A DNA stretch of 64,000 bases from Branchiostoma floridae (lineage: Eukaryota > Chordata > Leptocardii > Amphioxiformes > Branchiostomatidae), in the NCBI RefSeq assembly GCF_000003815.2, contig NC_049984.1:16536684-16600683 (forward strand), in the 5' to 3' direction. This document shows positions 51,811 through 63,117 of this stretch, in pieces. Made by a program: the position numbers and the translations under genes. A model generated the notes under the pieces. The model was not told where the DNA came from. It saw nothing but the letters and a program-made list of their open reading frames with translations, and did not search any database. Position 1 is the first letter of the stretch. Each line of letters starts with the position of its first letter.

Positions 51811-52923
51811 ACGCCCAAACGTAAAATGTCTGACGTTCTAACGCTGTTGGTCAATGGGATTTTACTTAAAGCAAAATGATAACAATTTGTAATAGTCTGT
51901 AGAGGATGTCATTCGAAAAATTTACTTGCTGTGGCCTTACTAAAACATATATCCTTCATATGACACTTGCTATATTATGTAACCATGGTGACAGCTGTCC
52001 TGTCTCGTTAAGGTCATTGACCTTATTTGCTTGTAACGGAGGAAGAAGGAGAAGGAACGAAACGAAATCATACTAAAAATCTATTTGCAAGGACACGTAT
52101 CAATCTTAAATATTCAAGACTTCTCCGGAAGTATATGATATATTTCTAGGTCATGGATTTATTTCTGGTATGGGATATAACAAATATTTGGAGCTATCAG
52201 AAGAAAAGGTAAACAGCTATAAGCTGACAAACATTATATAGACATATAGATATGTAAAATATATCAAGTAAAAAGACAACTTTTTATTTTGGAAAGATTT
52301 GTCTAAACGCATTAGAGATGTGATTGTGTTTGTTCCATCTGGCCGATTTGTTTCTGTTTGGGATCACTGCACTAAAATGTTACCTCAACCAACAACCACT
52401 TAATTGCAGCTATGTGCAACAGCGCCCATCTATAAAGTAGTTCGGTAACTCAACCTGTTTTAGAACGCATAACGACACCTGGACGATGCGTGCTATTGCT
52501 CTCTACACGGCTTGACTCAAATTCTATTCACACAGCCGCGGTAACGGCTGGCGCGGTGTTTAACGTAACAATTCATGCGGCATGCCGACCATGTTTGTGT
52601 CCAAAACATTGACGAGACAGATGGTGCGGTGTAGCACCAGGTTTGTAACCGTGAATAATGTACAGTATCGACCAAAACGAGCAGGAAAATACGATTCGGT
52701 CCCAGATATCCGGCTGTACCTGTGAATCATACACAGACGTCAATAGTTAAAGGTCATTCAACCGGATTCTTATGTCTACGGGGCAACTTCTGTGGGCCGT
52801 CTTTCATCGTGCTTGAGCAGTGCGAGTCTACGGTGAATACGAAGAGGTTTCTACGTGTTGCATGTCTCTTCTTTGCTAGATATACAACTGCAAAAGTTCG
52901 TAGTACCAGTTTATTCAACAAAG

Positions 52924-55900
52924 ATGGCTGAATCAGTGACGGTGGTAAAGATAGCGGCCATCTTGGTCACCTTTATCTTGACTATGATATTTGGGTTGGG
53001 GCCTGCTTGGTTCGTGTCTGGGAGGAAACAACGGTACAAACAACGAGGTAGGACGCCGGCCCTGCTCAGCTGCTTCGCCGGGGGAGTGTTTCTGGCCACC
53101 TGCCTCTTGGACTTGATTCCTGACGTCGAGGAGGAGCTGAACCTTGCCCTCGCGGGCTCACACCTCTCGTACCCGGGTTTCCCCCTCCCAATGCTCGTGG
53201 TGGCCATGGGCTTGTTCATGGTAGGGCTGGGTATCGGTACAGCGTACCGGTACAAAACCGGTTTTTCCTATTGGACCGGTCCAGAAAAACCGGACCTGAA
53301 AAAATTAGGTGGACCGGATGTTGGACCGGTTAGAAAATTAACAGATTATTTCATAAGGCATTTACGCGTTTTGGCGCTTGCAGGTGGAAGAAAATAACAA
53401 GAGTAAAGTAGAGTAGAGTTTATAGTAATTTCTACCAAGTTTTACAGCCAATCGTACAGGTGCAGTTAGCGTTGTAGGATTTTAAAACGCCAGTGGAAGT
53501 CTAGTACTCCACCAAACAGATTTCTTTGTAGTAAAATGGACTATTAGTATGAGTCATACTGAATCAGGTCCAGGTTCAGGTCCGGACCTGGACCTGATCT
53601 TTTGGACCTGAACCGGACCTGGACCTGAATTTTCTGTACCGGTACCCAGCCCTAGTTCATGGTTCTAACGGTGGAGCAGGTGGCCCTGAAGTACCACAGC
53701 AGGCCGCTACAGGCGCGGCACAACGGTACACACATCGCCCTGGAGACTCCCGTGTGCATAAACAACGAGGAAGAAGACGTGAACGTTATGGAGATGGGGG
53801 AAATGCACGGTGGAATACCCGACTCAGACCAGAGTGACGACCATGAACATTTGCATGCCAGGTAAGTGATGTAGCTACATAAACATTAAGCCGAAGTCTG
53901 AATATTCAAATTTAGTACAGTCAGTATATTAGAATATTGTTTACTTTGATTGTTTTCAGTAGAGCGATCAGTCGCAATAATGGTTCAATTTTAAATCGTT
54001 TCATCATTCTGTTTGATTTAGTTTGTAACAGCGGTGTTAATTGTAAAATAGTTTAAAATATTATGTATTTTTTTCATCTCAATCGACAACATTGTCTTTT
54101 GTACAACATATCTGCCCTGCAAAGAATATTTTGTCAACGACCCTTAAACAACCCGTTCGGCGTCATTTACCTACAGTTAATAAAGATAGTGACCATTTCA
54201 TAGGATTTTTAAGGCCCGTTCTTATGTCACAAACTTTTTTTTTTCATTTCCCGAATTCAGTCAACACATTTTCATCATAAATCCAGCAATAAGAAATTTG
54301 TAAGCATTGCAACTGAAATATGTTTTCTTTGGAGTACATTGATACCCATAGTAGCTGTTATGAGTTGTACGTATGCGTAGAAATGTTTACATCCGCCAAC
54401 AAATACGGCAACAGATCGTTGCGTTCTGTGTAGATTTGTTTACTTGAGATGACACTGCCAGATAGATCCAATAACAAGATTACAATGTTATATTGCCCCG
54501 CAATAGCCTGTGCCGGTAAAAACAATCATAGGATTATAACGTCAAATCTGGTAGTTGAAGGCATTACTATTTCTTGTTCTTTGCTTTTGTTAAATCGAGT
54601 TTTTACCCCGCATTTTCCAGCCTACGATCTTGGTCCCTACTCCTTGCCATTTCCCTACATTCCGTCTTTGAGGGCATCGCCGTTGGGCTACAGAAAGAGA
54701 CAGCCGGTAGGTAGCATGACGTCAGCACAGGCGATGACGTAGTAGTCCCAGTGGGTGATGGGAGATTTTAGTCACAGAACAAAGGAAACGATTACGATTA
54801 TAATTCACTCAGCCGCAAAATGAGCTGACCTAGTTCCCGGGGAAATTAACTGTTAAAATGTTCTGTATTTGCTAAGCCGTACATTAAGACCGGGTAACAT
54901 CTAGGGAATTTGATAATGTCTTAGAATTACGATTTTGACGTAAGCAATTAATGTGATTTACGTAAAGCGGATGTTCCAATACTTACGTATATTCCAACAC
55001 ATGTACAGGATTCTTATGTATCTAAAGCAGCAAAAAGTAGTAGGGTTTAGAAAGCACCTAGGAAAGTAGCCGAAATGCTATCGAAAAGTCTGCAGATAGA
55101 ATCTCATTGGTTGTGTAGATAAGAGCTGTTTGTGCATCTTTATTTACAAGCGTATGCCCGAACGAAAATTGCAACGGTTACGTATACAGTGATAAGTAGG
55201 CTTTGTGACTAGTATAGTAGAAATTAAGATTTTGTAGTTTTTTAGATGCTGAAATCTCGAGAAGATTGTGTTTCAAAATGCCTGTAGCCTGTGCCGGTAA
55301 ATGAATAATAAACAAAATGCCTGTTTCTTTCTGCTGTATAATGACGGCATTTACAGATTAAATGCATTTTATTTTCCATTGCACCAGGCCTATTGTACAA
55401 TAAACACATGGTTTTTATTCGAAATGGTAGCTTTTTATAACGTTCCTTTCTGTTGAATTATCCATCTGATGAAACTATTCCTGGTTCTTTCCTAGCCGTT
55501 TTACAGTTGATAACGGCAGTGGCACTGCACAAGTCTGTCATGGCCTTCAGCCTCGGGATGGCCCTGGTGCAAAGCACCATGGGAAGGACCACCATGGTAG
55601 GGCTCAGCATCTTCTTCGCCATCACGGCTCCGACAGGCATGGCCATTGGTGAGAACTGCGTTATTGTTTTTAATGTCTAGATTGACAAGGTACTCGTATG
55701 CACTGGCCCACTTCCATGCATCTGCAAAATGAGGTCCCAAACGTGGAGTTTAAATCTCGTGGTTCATGATTGCAGTTGGTTCTCTGATCTATTCGTTAAT
55801 CCAACTAGTTCTGTTGCAATCTCTGTGGACTCTTGTTAGTCCGGTCCAAGTCTGTTGCTGAGCTGTTTATTCCCCGAGATAATTTCATATGATTGGTAGA

Positions 55901-56500
55901 ATGTGCGATATTAGTGTTTTCTTTTACACAATCAGTAATATGCCTCACTTGTTTACGTTTCGATGCCTATCGGTCTCAGACATCTTTCTCAGAGTACTAG
56001 TAAGTAGCGATGTAGAGGTACGCTTTTGTGGCGTGACTAAGTTTATATCCCCCCTCACAAAAGCGCCACCTACATTGGCTACTTATAGCGGCAAGAAGCA
56101 GCATACTACATGTAGTTAGAACTTAGGAAGGTATCTGAAAGGCATCGAAACGTAAGAAGGTGAGACTTGACTGATTTTGTAACGGTCGTTTCTTTTGATA
56201 TGGTCTGTCACAGGGATGGTGGTCGAGTCCAGCTCTCAGACGACTCACAGCCACGGCGTAAGCGGGGTGCTGACGGGGCTGGCCACCGGCACCTTTCTGT
56301 ACGTAACGTTCCTGGAGGTTCTAGCGCACGAACTCAAGTCCAACAGGGACAGGCTTCTCAAACTGGGCGCCATTTTTCTCGGCTTCTTCACGGTGGTGGG
56401 ACTGATGTTTCTGGACGCAGACATGAAGGAAAACCGGCATTTCTGCCCGGAACAGTTTCATAACTTGACTTCGACAGGCGAACTGGTGCAGACTCCTTAA
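52924..56500 (+). CDS. ZIP-family metal transporter (SLC39A1/2/3-like), five exons, exon 1 split by a MITE
   Basis: Coding pieces: 52924-53220, then 53656-53861 after a MITE, 54621-54706, 55496-55648 and 56214-56500 (TAA). All joints are in phase and the total is about 342 residues, against 310-325 in human ZIP1/ZIP3. Predicted membrane segments: TM1 near VVKIAAILVTFILTMIFGLG, TM2 near CFAGGVFLATCLLDLIP, TM3 near LVVAMGLFMV, a short His-containing cytoplasmic loop (SDDHEHLH), TM4 with the transport motif HSVFEGIAVGLQ, TM5 with HKSVMAFSLG, and three C-terminal segments (FLYVTFLEVL is in TM7). These His and Glu residues bind zinc in the family, so plasma-membrane zinc (or iron/manganese) uptake is expected. 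The start codon is in AAGATGG context. Function depends on whether the MITE is spliced out. Confidence 0.9.
53222..53654. mobile_element. hAT-type MITE (433 bp) inserted in ZIP exon 1
   Basis: The terminal inverted repeats are TAGGGCTGGGTATCGGTACAG at the left and, on the reverse strand, TAGGGCTGGGTACCGGTACAG at the right (20 of 21 match). An 8-bp target duplication GTTCATGG flanks it at 53214-53221 and 53655-53662. Eight-base duplications and TAGGG/CAGGG ends are hAT features. It carries no transposase. If read through, the insert adds about 57 codons and then a stop at 53395-53397. Removing the element and one duplication gives an uninterrupted ZIP reading frame (MGLFMVLTVEQ). An older copy is at 9112-9555. 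Confidence 0.93.
55935..56165. mobile_element. Foldback MITE, same family, in last intron of the ZIP gene
   Basis: The left arm CCTCACTTGTTTACGTTTCG, ATGCCTATCGGTCTCAGACA is inverted with the right arm GTATCTGAAAGGCATCGAAA, CGTAAGAAGGTGAG. The core AAAAGCGCCACCTACATTGG matches the copy at 11.7 kb. It ends about 50 bp before exon 56214. Confidence 0.68.
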
Positions 56501-57121
56501 TAGGGATGACAATGACTTTCTCACTGAGTGAAATTTGTAGGAACAAATCCGACAACTAATCAGGCACAAAGTGGGCTTCCGCTTTCAAGCCACTTCTTAG
56601 CAGGACAACAAAAGACTTTATAGTGTTACAACGAAATTGTAAGAACGTAGTGTCAAAATGAAACATTCATTAAAGGTGTCCTTGTGTCTGCAACATACCA
56701 ATGGACAGAAGAACGGTTATTCATAGTATTTATTGTACAAGGTTCAAGGCCTGATGCCAATAGCTTGCGTCACTTTTATTAGATACATATATTCATCTAG
56801 GTTTAAATGTTCCGTGCAATATATTTGATTCACTTTGGTAACAAAGTAGAATTTGCACACGTAAAAGAATTTATCAGACGTAAAATCCATCGGAAATCTT
56901 GTTTAGATAGGTAATATTTATATTATAATTGTAAAGATTCTACGCTATATTCACACACAATGTTAAACGCTCATCAACACTCTTTTGACCAGTCCTCTGA
57001 TCCTTCTCAAGTTGAAATGACCCGAATGCACTGTCAGGTGACCATGACGGAACTGTGACGTCAGAAACGGGTCACCCGGCGTTTAAAGCCTTTACAATAT
57101 CAAGTATTGTCACATGTAGAC
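56501..57121 (+). other. ZIP 3' UTR region
   Basis: Non-coding sequence after the TAA. ATTAAA at 56668-56673 (CATTCATTAAAGG) is a possible polyadenylation signal. No further exons. Confidence 0.4.
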
Positions 57122-57857
57122 TAGAGTCGATTCCACATTACCAAGAGGGTCTTTCTTGCCTTTTGTTCCAACGTGTTGAAAATCTTTATAACATAATAAA
57201 TGTGATAAGTAACTGTTAAGAACTATTTCTAACATCTGTGTGATGTTCTAAATATTTTCTACAGTGTTCATACATGTTAGAAACATCAAATCCATTATTT
57301 CTGTTAGTTTCTAAACTGTTTCAACATAGGTTCACCATTTGTGATCACATGTGATCACATGTTCGAACAGTGAAACAAAATGATGAAACTGGGTCAGTGG
57401 GCTGGGAAGAGGGAAATTCACACATCCCTGCCAAGTACAAGAAATTGTGTCTGTCTGACAGCTTTTCACAAAAGAGCCACTAGTGTCTACTAAAGAAAAT
57501 CTAAAAATACAAGACCCAAACAAAAGGCCCAGCTTAGCAGCTTGGTTTATGGGGGTAATAAAAGTTTTTATGGAGTAAAAAAATGACGCAAATTGTTGGA
57601 ACATATGATCACTTGTTCCAACAATGACAAAAACACATAGATGTTTCTAAATTGTTTTTAATAAAGAGTTATTTGTACCATTAATTTCCCAATGTTTCCA
57701 ACATATATAGATAGGTTCAAACATGTTCAAACTTCCATTTTCAATTGTTTGAACAATTTAGAACGCCAGCCACTGAAATATTCTTTTGCTTAGAATAGTT
57801 CAAACTTATTACAAATATTATTTCAAAACCCTCTCGGTGACTCGGAATCGACTCTAT
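57122..57857. mobile_element. Second TIR element of the TAGAGTCGATTCC family
   Basis: The left end TAGAGTCGATTCCACATTACC is inverted with the right end GGTGACTCGGAATCGACTCTA. The inside is AT-rich with recurring short words such as GTTCAAAC and the palindromic TGTGATCACATGTGATCACA at 57337-57360. It has no long frame. It lies 0.6 kb beyond the ZIP stop codon. Confidence 0.7.
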
Positions 57858-58206
57858 CATTGGAAAGTAACGTTGTAAGATCGATTGCGAATTGCAAAAT
57901 AAGGTCATTTCTCAAAACGTGTTACAATAACTATCGATAACGGTCTGAACCCGGGTCAATGAACTATCGACATGCCATGTTAATCAATACGTTATTAGAA
58001 CACGTCCAAATGTTTTTTGAATAATGAAACATCTGTGAATGAATATTCTCAATTGTAGTAATTTGTTCCAATGACGCCAAAATAGTTTAGCTAAAATGAC
58101 TAGATTTAGCGATAGTCTTAAAATAAAATTTTCGTCAACATCATATTATTGTTTCAATTGCCCTCGCTGTTGCCCGAGTCATGCTCAATCAATGTGTTAG
58201 GGACTG

Positions 58207-58312
58207 TTTTCAGGTGAAAAATACGCGCGACCCTCTGTCGGTCTTTAAATCAGTCGACCTTCCAGCGATCGCGAAGTACGCCCAAAGATCGTCGACAATG
58301 TGACAGTGGTAT
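58207..58312. repeat. Fragment of the ATACCCC element family
   Basis: It resembles 23650-23750: GGTGAAAAATACGCGCGACC, then CCAGCGATCGCGAAGTACGC and GACAATGTGACAGTGGTAT. Only this end is recognisable. Confidence 0.55.
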
Positions 58313-59034
58313 AAGAACGGGTCTATTCTTTTTGCATGTCGAAAAGAGTATGGGGAATTTCCCCTGTACAATAGACCTGTAAATACTGTACATAGCGTTT
58401 GTATTCTCTGTTACGGCATTGTTTCTGTGATAGACAAATGATTCAAGGCGACAAGTACTCAAAACATCGTTTATTGTAACGTATGTCGGTGTCATAACTT
58501 TACAACATTTCAAAATCGTCCTAAACGCAAACCATGATACAGAGTTTAAAGTATATCATAGTGTCAATGTTACCTGGTGCTGTGGAATAGTGGCTGTGAG
58601 TGTTCGACTTGCATTTGGACGGTCGTAGTTCAAACCACGGACGGCCTTATACCGAAGATTTTTAAAATGGTGCATACTGCTTTCTCTGCATAGCACTCAG
58701 CAATCATGAATAGAGTATTGGAGTTGAATACACTCGTTAAAAAAATCTGGAAAACGGAAGATGTCACTGGCGGAAGCGTATAGGTCTAAGACGCTTGCCG
58801 CCAGACCTCTTCAGAGGCGAGACATTAAGCAAAATGTGGTTATAACGGACCCTCTAAGAGTCTTAATCTTGATGATATACACTCAATAAAAAGGAGGTCA
58901 TTGATGATTGTGCCCGCGTTTAAACTGGTGGAAGTCTTCACCTCAGTCTTCTCTAATCTTTTGTATTAACGCTAATTATCTTTCTCTGCTGGGTAACCTA
59001 TATAGGCATGGGTATTCAGGGATATCAAGTCGAT

Positions 59035-59175
59035 GGTTTCCGAGACTAAGAGTACAATATTTTCAAAATACTGCAGTTTGAAACCACAGTCCGTCGACTT
59101 GATATCCCTAAATATTCCATTTTTAAAAAGCAAAGGATACACAAGTTACACCGCGAATATAGGTGAACTAGCATT
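59035..59175. repeat. Dispersed repeat, third copy
   Basis: GCAGTTTGAAACCACAGTCC, GTCGACTTGATATCCCTAAA and AATATAGGTGAACTAGCATT match the family at 24.2 kb. Confidence 0.5.
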
Positions 59176-59429
59176 ATCTCTTTTCACACAAGGATTACGT
59201 GTTTATGACACTCTGAAGCGGAAGGTAAGGACCTCTGTCTTGAACCAATCCTGGTGCCACTAACCCTCACATCGAGAAAACCGGACACACTCTCCTTTCC
59301 GGATTTGCGGAATCCGGTGCTCGCGTCCGTCAGCGCAGAAGTGCAAGCTGGGTAAGAAATGGAAAATGGAATCGCAATCAGAATTTGGACTCTATGTTGA
59401 GTATGGCCATTACAAACAAATCCTAGCTC

Positions 59430-59535
59430 AAAAGGCCAACGTACTAACCATCTAAACTGGTCAGTTGGTAGCGCTTGAACCCTGAACTGTTACACTAAAA
59501 TATTTTGGCGACGTCTCAGGGGCGAGCCAAAGGTT
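59430..59535 (-). mobile_element. SINE family A, 3' part
   Basis: AACTGGTCAGTTGGTAGCGC, TTGAACCCTGAACTGTTACA, TTTTGGCGACGTCTCAGGGG match the body of the 10.2-kb copy. It lies just beyond the lipase stop codon (minus strand), so it may be within or after the 3' UTR. Confidence 0.5.
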
Positions 59536-59568
59536 ATTGTAGTGTTTCACTCAGAGGGATATTCCGTT

Positions 59569-62500
59569 CTAGCTAACACCCAAAAAGATAGATAACGTCA
59601 GCGAGATAAGATTTGTAATCTTGCACACAAACCTTTCCTGTGATTCCCCCGATTTCACACGGATTTTTCTCACGTGCATGACGTCACTTTCCGAGCGGCG
59701 ATGACGTCTACGTGGCGTAGTCTTCAGGAGAGCTCCGTCCTCACCGTGTCGACGACTATGATGCTTATTACCTCCTTTGCTCCCATTAATGTGCATTACG
59801 TCATCGTGACGTGTTGTGCCGTCAACAGAGTCGTCTATTTTACTTGTAGTGTTCCAAATACCACCTTTGTCCTGCAATTTGAGACTGATGAAAGGATGGT
59901 AAACTTGTAAGACCGCTTGCAGTGCCATCAGCTTGTTGGAGTCGTTCCTTTTCACACCTCGAGGCCTGGTGTACTTCCTCATACGTGCTTCGTCACCGGA
60001 AGTGACGTCGGCAATCACGTCACCGTACTTCCGGACAAATGCCTCAAACACGGCGTCATCACCACGGAGGTCACGCTTGCGACGTTTCCCCCAAAGGTCC
60101 CACAGACTGAAGCCATCGTTTTGCGAGGCCGATTCGCTGTCATCCCAGCGGAACGTCACGCTGTGCAGACGACCTAACCTGTCATGTGACGTCACTAGGA
60201 ACCTGACGTGATGCCCGGGTACCATGGTAACGGGTTCGCCGCTGAAGAAAAAGTACATATATAGTTATGACTTGTAGGAACAATGAGAAATTTCTATTAC
60301 TATCTTGGCGACCATGTTGGTGGGTAATTAGATTACAGCAGCAGCATGTTGGCTTGTTGAACAGACGTAACATTACATCTGTAATCCAACATGCATATAT
60401 GGCGCAAAATGACGTTTTATGAAAAGATTGTATGCACCATGTATAAAGTATAATGTACAAATGAATTACCTGAACACTTTAACAATACTAGACTTAAGTT
60501 TGCTTACTACCTTCGCCAAGAATGTTATGTTACCGTTAGCGTTTCTTTATTTGTTTGCTTGTTTGTTCGTTTGCGATTGAACAGAATAGCTCAAGAGGCT
60601 ATGGATAGATTGCTATAAAATTGTGTATGTCGTCAGGTCCTAACCTATCCTAGTAACTTTACATGGTACTGCAACAGGAATGTCCGTTTATGTACCTCAC
60701 TACTTTTTACAAACATTCTATGCTGTCTCAGCCTCGAAACGTCGGAACGATACCTTCCCCTCAAAACTGATACCTTTATATAGTATAGTAATTGTCCTTA
60801 CCTATTGAGGGGTAGTTCTTGGCTGGTCCCATTCTTGCCATGTAGGGTGACGAACAGGCGGCCCTCCCTTCGCCCCTCGTGTCTTCGGTGGTACCCTGAG
60901 CCGCGTCCGCGCCGGAAGTGTATCCTCACCGAGTAATGGTAAACTGGAGAAGAAATAGAACTATTGTGAAAGTGCCCTCACGCTGCAACAACGAATCTTG
61001 CATATTGCATATTGCACAGTGCAGCAGCGACACCTAGCTGCAGTTTGAAGTAGAGCCGGTTAGTATTGCCCTGAAACTCTCATTAGAATAGGCTTTCGGT
61101 GATTCTTCGATCCACGCAGTTCTTACAGTCAAAGATAAGACAAGGGTTTAGTTGTGCACGTGCTTGCGCCTGAGTCTGAGAGAGCGTGTGTGCATGTCTG
61201 CGTGTCTGTCGGTGTGTGTTCTAATTGAAATTGTATTCCCAGATTAAACGACCAAAAATTAAATGTACACTTTCAAGAGTGCTGATTCAGGGTTGTTGTT
61301 GTTTTTTTCATTCCAGTGGCGTTTATGTACCAAATGCTTACAGTCCTCACCTCGTATGACCGAGTACTATATAATAGATACTATAGTATAACATATAAGA
61401 ATTCTATTCAAGCCTTTCTACCTCTGTAAGGTTCTTCAGCCGTCGTGTGCAAGTACATCTTGACGTGTTTCTTCCTGGGAACTCTGGTGGCGTCTATCCC
61501 TATGCTCCTGCAGCGGTTCGCCCTGCAGCTCATGCAGGTTCCCGCTAGGAAGCGCTCGTGACTGTCGCACCTGTACGATCGGAGTGGAGGATTCTGGGAG
61601 TCCAAACTGCCATAGAAGTAGTAGATCGACTTGCGGTGATCGCAGAATGTCAACAGGTCCCCGAGAACTGTGGTAACGGCAATTCAAAATACTATAATCA
61701 ATCAAGTCTTTTGAATTTCAATTTTTGGTATCCAACCGTATTCAGCTTTCGTCCTGATTTCACTTTCATTTTTTTACATTGTTTATTTGCACAAAACAAA
61801 CATTTACAAATGTACAAAGAAATTCTAACCGTTATTCCGGAAAAAAGCTAAGGGCGATTATAAATCGGTACAAAAAATGAAGACTGGATAACAGGCAACT
61901 CTTTCACTGCCGTCCTTCTGACGCGTTGAGTTGTTTGACACACTAACAGATTTATTTCGTACAATGTTTTACGTGCACGGCTGTCTAACCTACTTACACG
62001 ACTCGCAGCCGGGTTGGTTCGTGCCGCCGTTCGGGTAAAAGTCCACGTGACCGACCGGACTCATGCCACTGGGACCTGGAAAAAGACACACGTTAAAGGA
62101 CGTGAAGACACGTCATGCAGTATTACATTTTGCACATTTGAGCATAGTGCATTTGAGCATTTTTCCCAAATTATCGTACTTCATAACGTTACAACAGATT
62201 TCAATCCAAGTATTTGCAAGGCGCTAGGTGGAATCTCGCTGACAAACTTTTGCTTCACAATTTCGAGAATAGAGTTTAATTGCATAGAGTGATTAATGCA
62301 GTTAAGAGCTCACAAATTGTTACTTTGATACCCTTGAAGACAGCCCTTGTTCCATGTTAGTTGATCAAATGCAATAGAGATGTAGAACATTAAGCACAGA
62401 TTTACCCATCCCGCCCAACATCTCGGCATCTGTGTGGATGATGTCCACAAACTCGGCATCTGTCGGGTCCAGTCGGGCCTCGGGCGGAGACTCGGCAAAG

Positions 62501-63117
62501 TACATGGCGGCTGGGTCCAGACCTGGGGGGTTAAGGACACAGTGCAAGAAATTTTGAAATAACGTAGCAGTCCTCATCGTTTGGTTTTACATTGTTGCTT
62601 TTGGCGTGTCTGTGAATATGTGTATGTCTGTATGTGTGTTTGTGTTTACTTATATCTATGGTCAGCACAACTTTTTGGATGAATGGTGATGATCGTGATT
62701 TGTTATGCGGATAGGGTTTGTGAAGACGATGTTGGACCCTCTAGTGTGTGTTCTCGTAGTATCCGTGTAATAGATTTTCTTTCGCGATCGGAGTTTTGTG
62801 AATTTTCTTCTTTTTGATGAAGCGACTGCATTCGTCCTCCTGACGATTCTGTAGCCTATATTTGTTTTCTCAGAGTCAGACAAGCTCTGATGACGTACCA
62901 AGAAAGACAAGACACAGAGTATTTCTCGAAAGCTTCGCAAAAGTAGCGAACTCTTTTGTCATGTGCAATCGTTAATTATATTATATTTTGTCAAAGAGTT
63001 GTATTTACCAGTGATCCTGCCCAGCCCCGGTAGCTGTGCGCCCGCCAGTCCCGCGATCTGTGCCCCGAAGCTGAAGCCCACGATGTGGAACGACTGGAGG
63101 GACACGCCGGTTATGTT
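59569..63117 (-). CDS. Pancreatic-lipase-family protein, PLA1-like, 3' part (six exons; 5' end outside the window)
   Basis: Exons (5' to 3'): 63009-63117, 62406-62522, 61998-62075, 61422-61667, 60802-60943 and 59569-60241, all in phase. The first has the nucleophile motif [13 protein letters not shown] (family usually GHSLGAH). The second has GLDPAAMYF with the catalytic Asp, then [16 protein letters not shown]. The third has [11 protein letters not shown] and the fourth CDHRKS with the catalytic His. Only ten residues lie between the two lid Cys, as in phospholipase A1 type enzymes, whereas triglyceride lipases have about twenty. A PLAT/C2-like domain follows ([21 protein letters not shown]), then an unusually long basic tail of about 150 residues ([17 protein letters not shown]). 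Secreted lipid hydrolysis is inferred. N-terminal exons should lie past 64 kb. Confidence 0.88.

Larger units (their letters stand above)
50350..52923. other. Region upstream of the ZIP gene
   Basis: Contains a MITE at 51456 and the unassigned frame at 50838, otherwise nothing recognised. The ZIP promoter and 5' UTR should lie within the last few hundred bases. 52535-52562 is GC-richer (CACAGCCGCGGTAACGGCTG) but shows no TATA box. Confidence 0.45.
57858..59568. other. Between the ZIP and lipase genes: repeats only
   Basis: Both genes point into this stretch, so it should contain the two 3' ends. Seen: the fragment at 58207, the dispersed repeat at 59035 and the SINE at 59430. A minus-strand AATAAA (TTTATT on plus) is at about 58470. 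Confidence 0.45.

Noticed and set aside
53221-53397. In-frame extension of the ZIP exon (YRYKTGFSYWTGPEKPDLKK...)
   Set aside because: It is translated MITE sequence, not ZIP; family alignment continues at 53656.
59674-60211. Plus-strand frames of 78-92 codons
   Set aside because: Antisense to the last lipase exon, which has clear PLAT-domain coding and a good acceptor.
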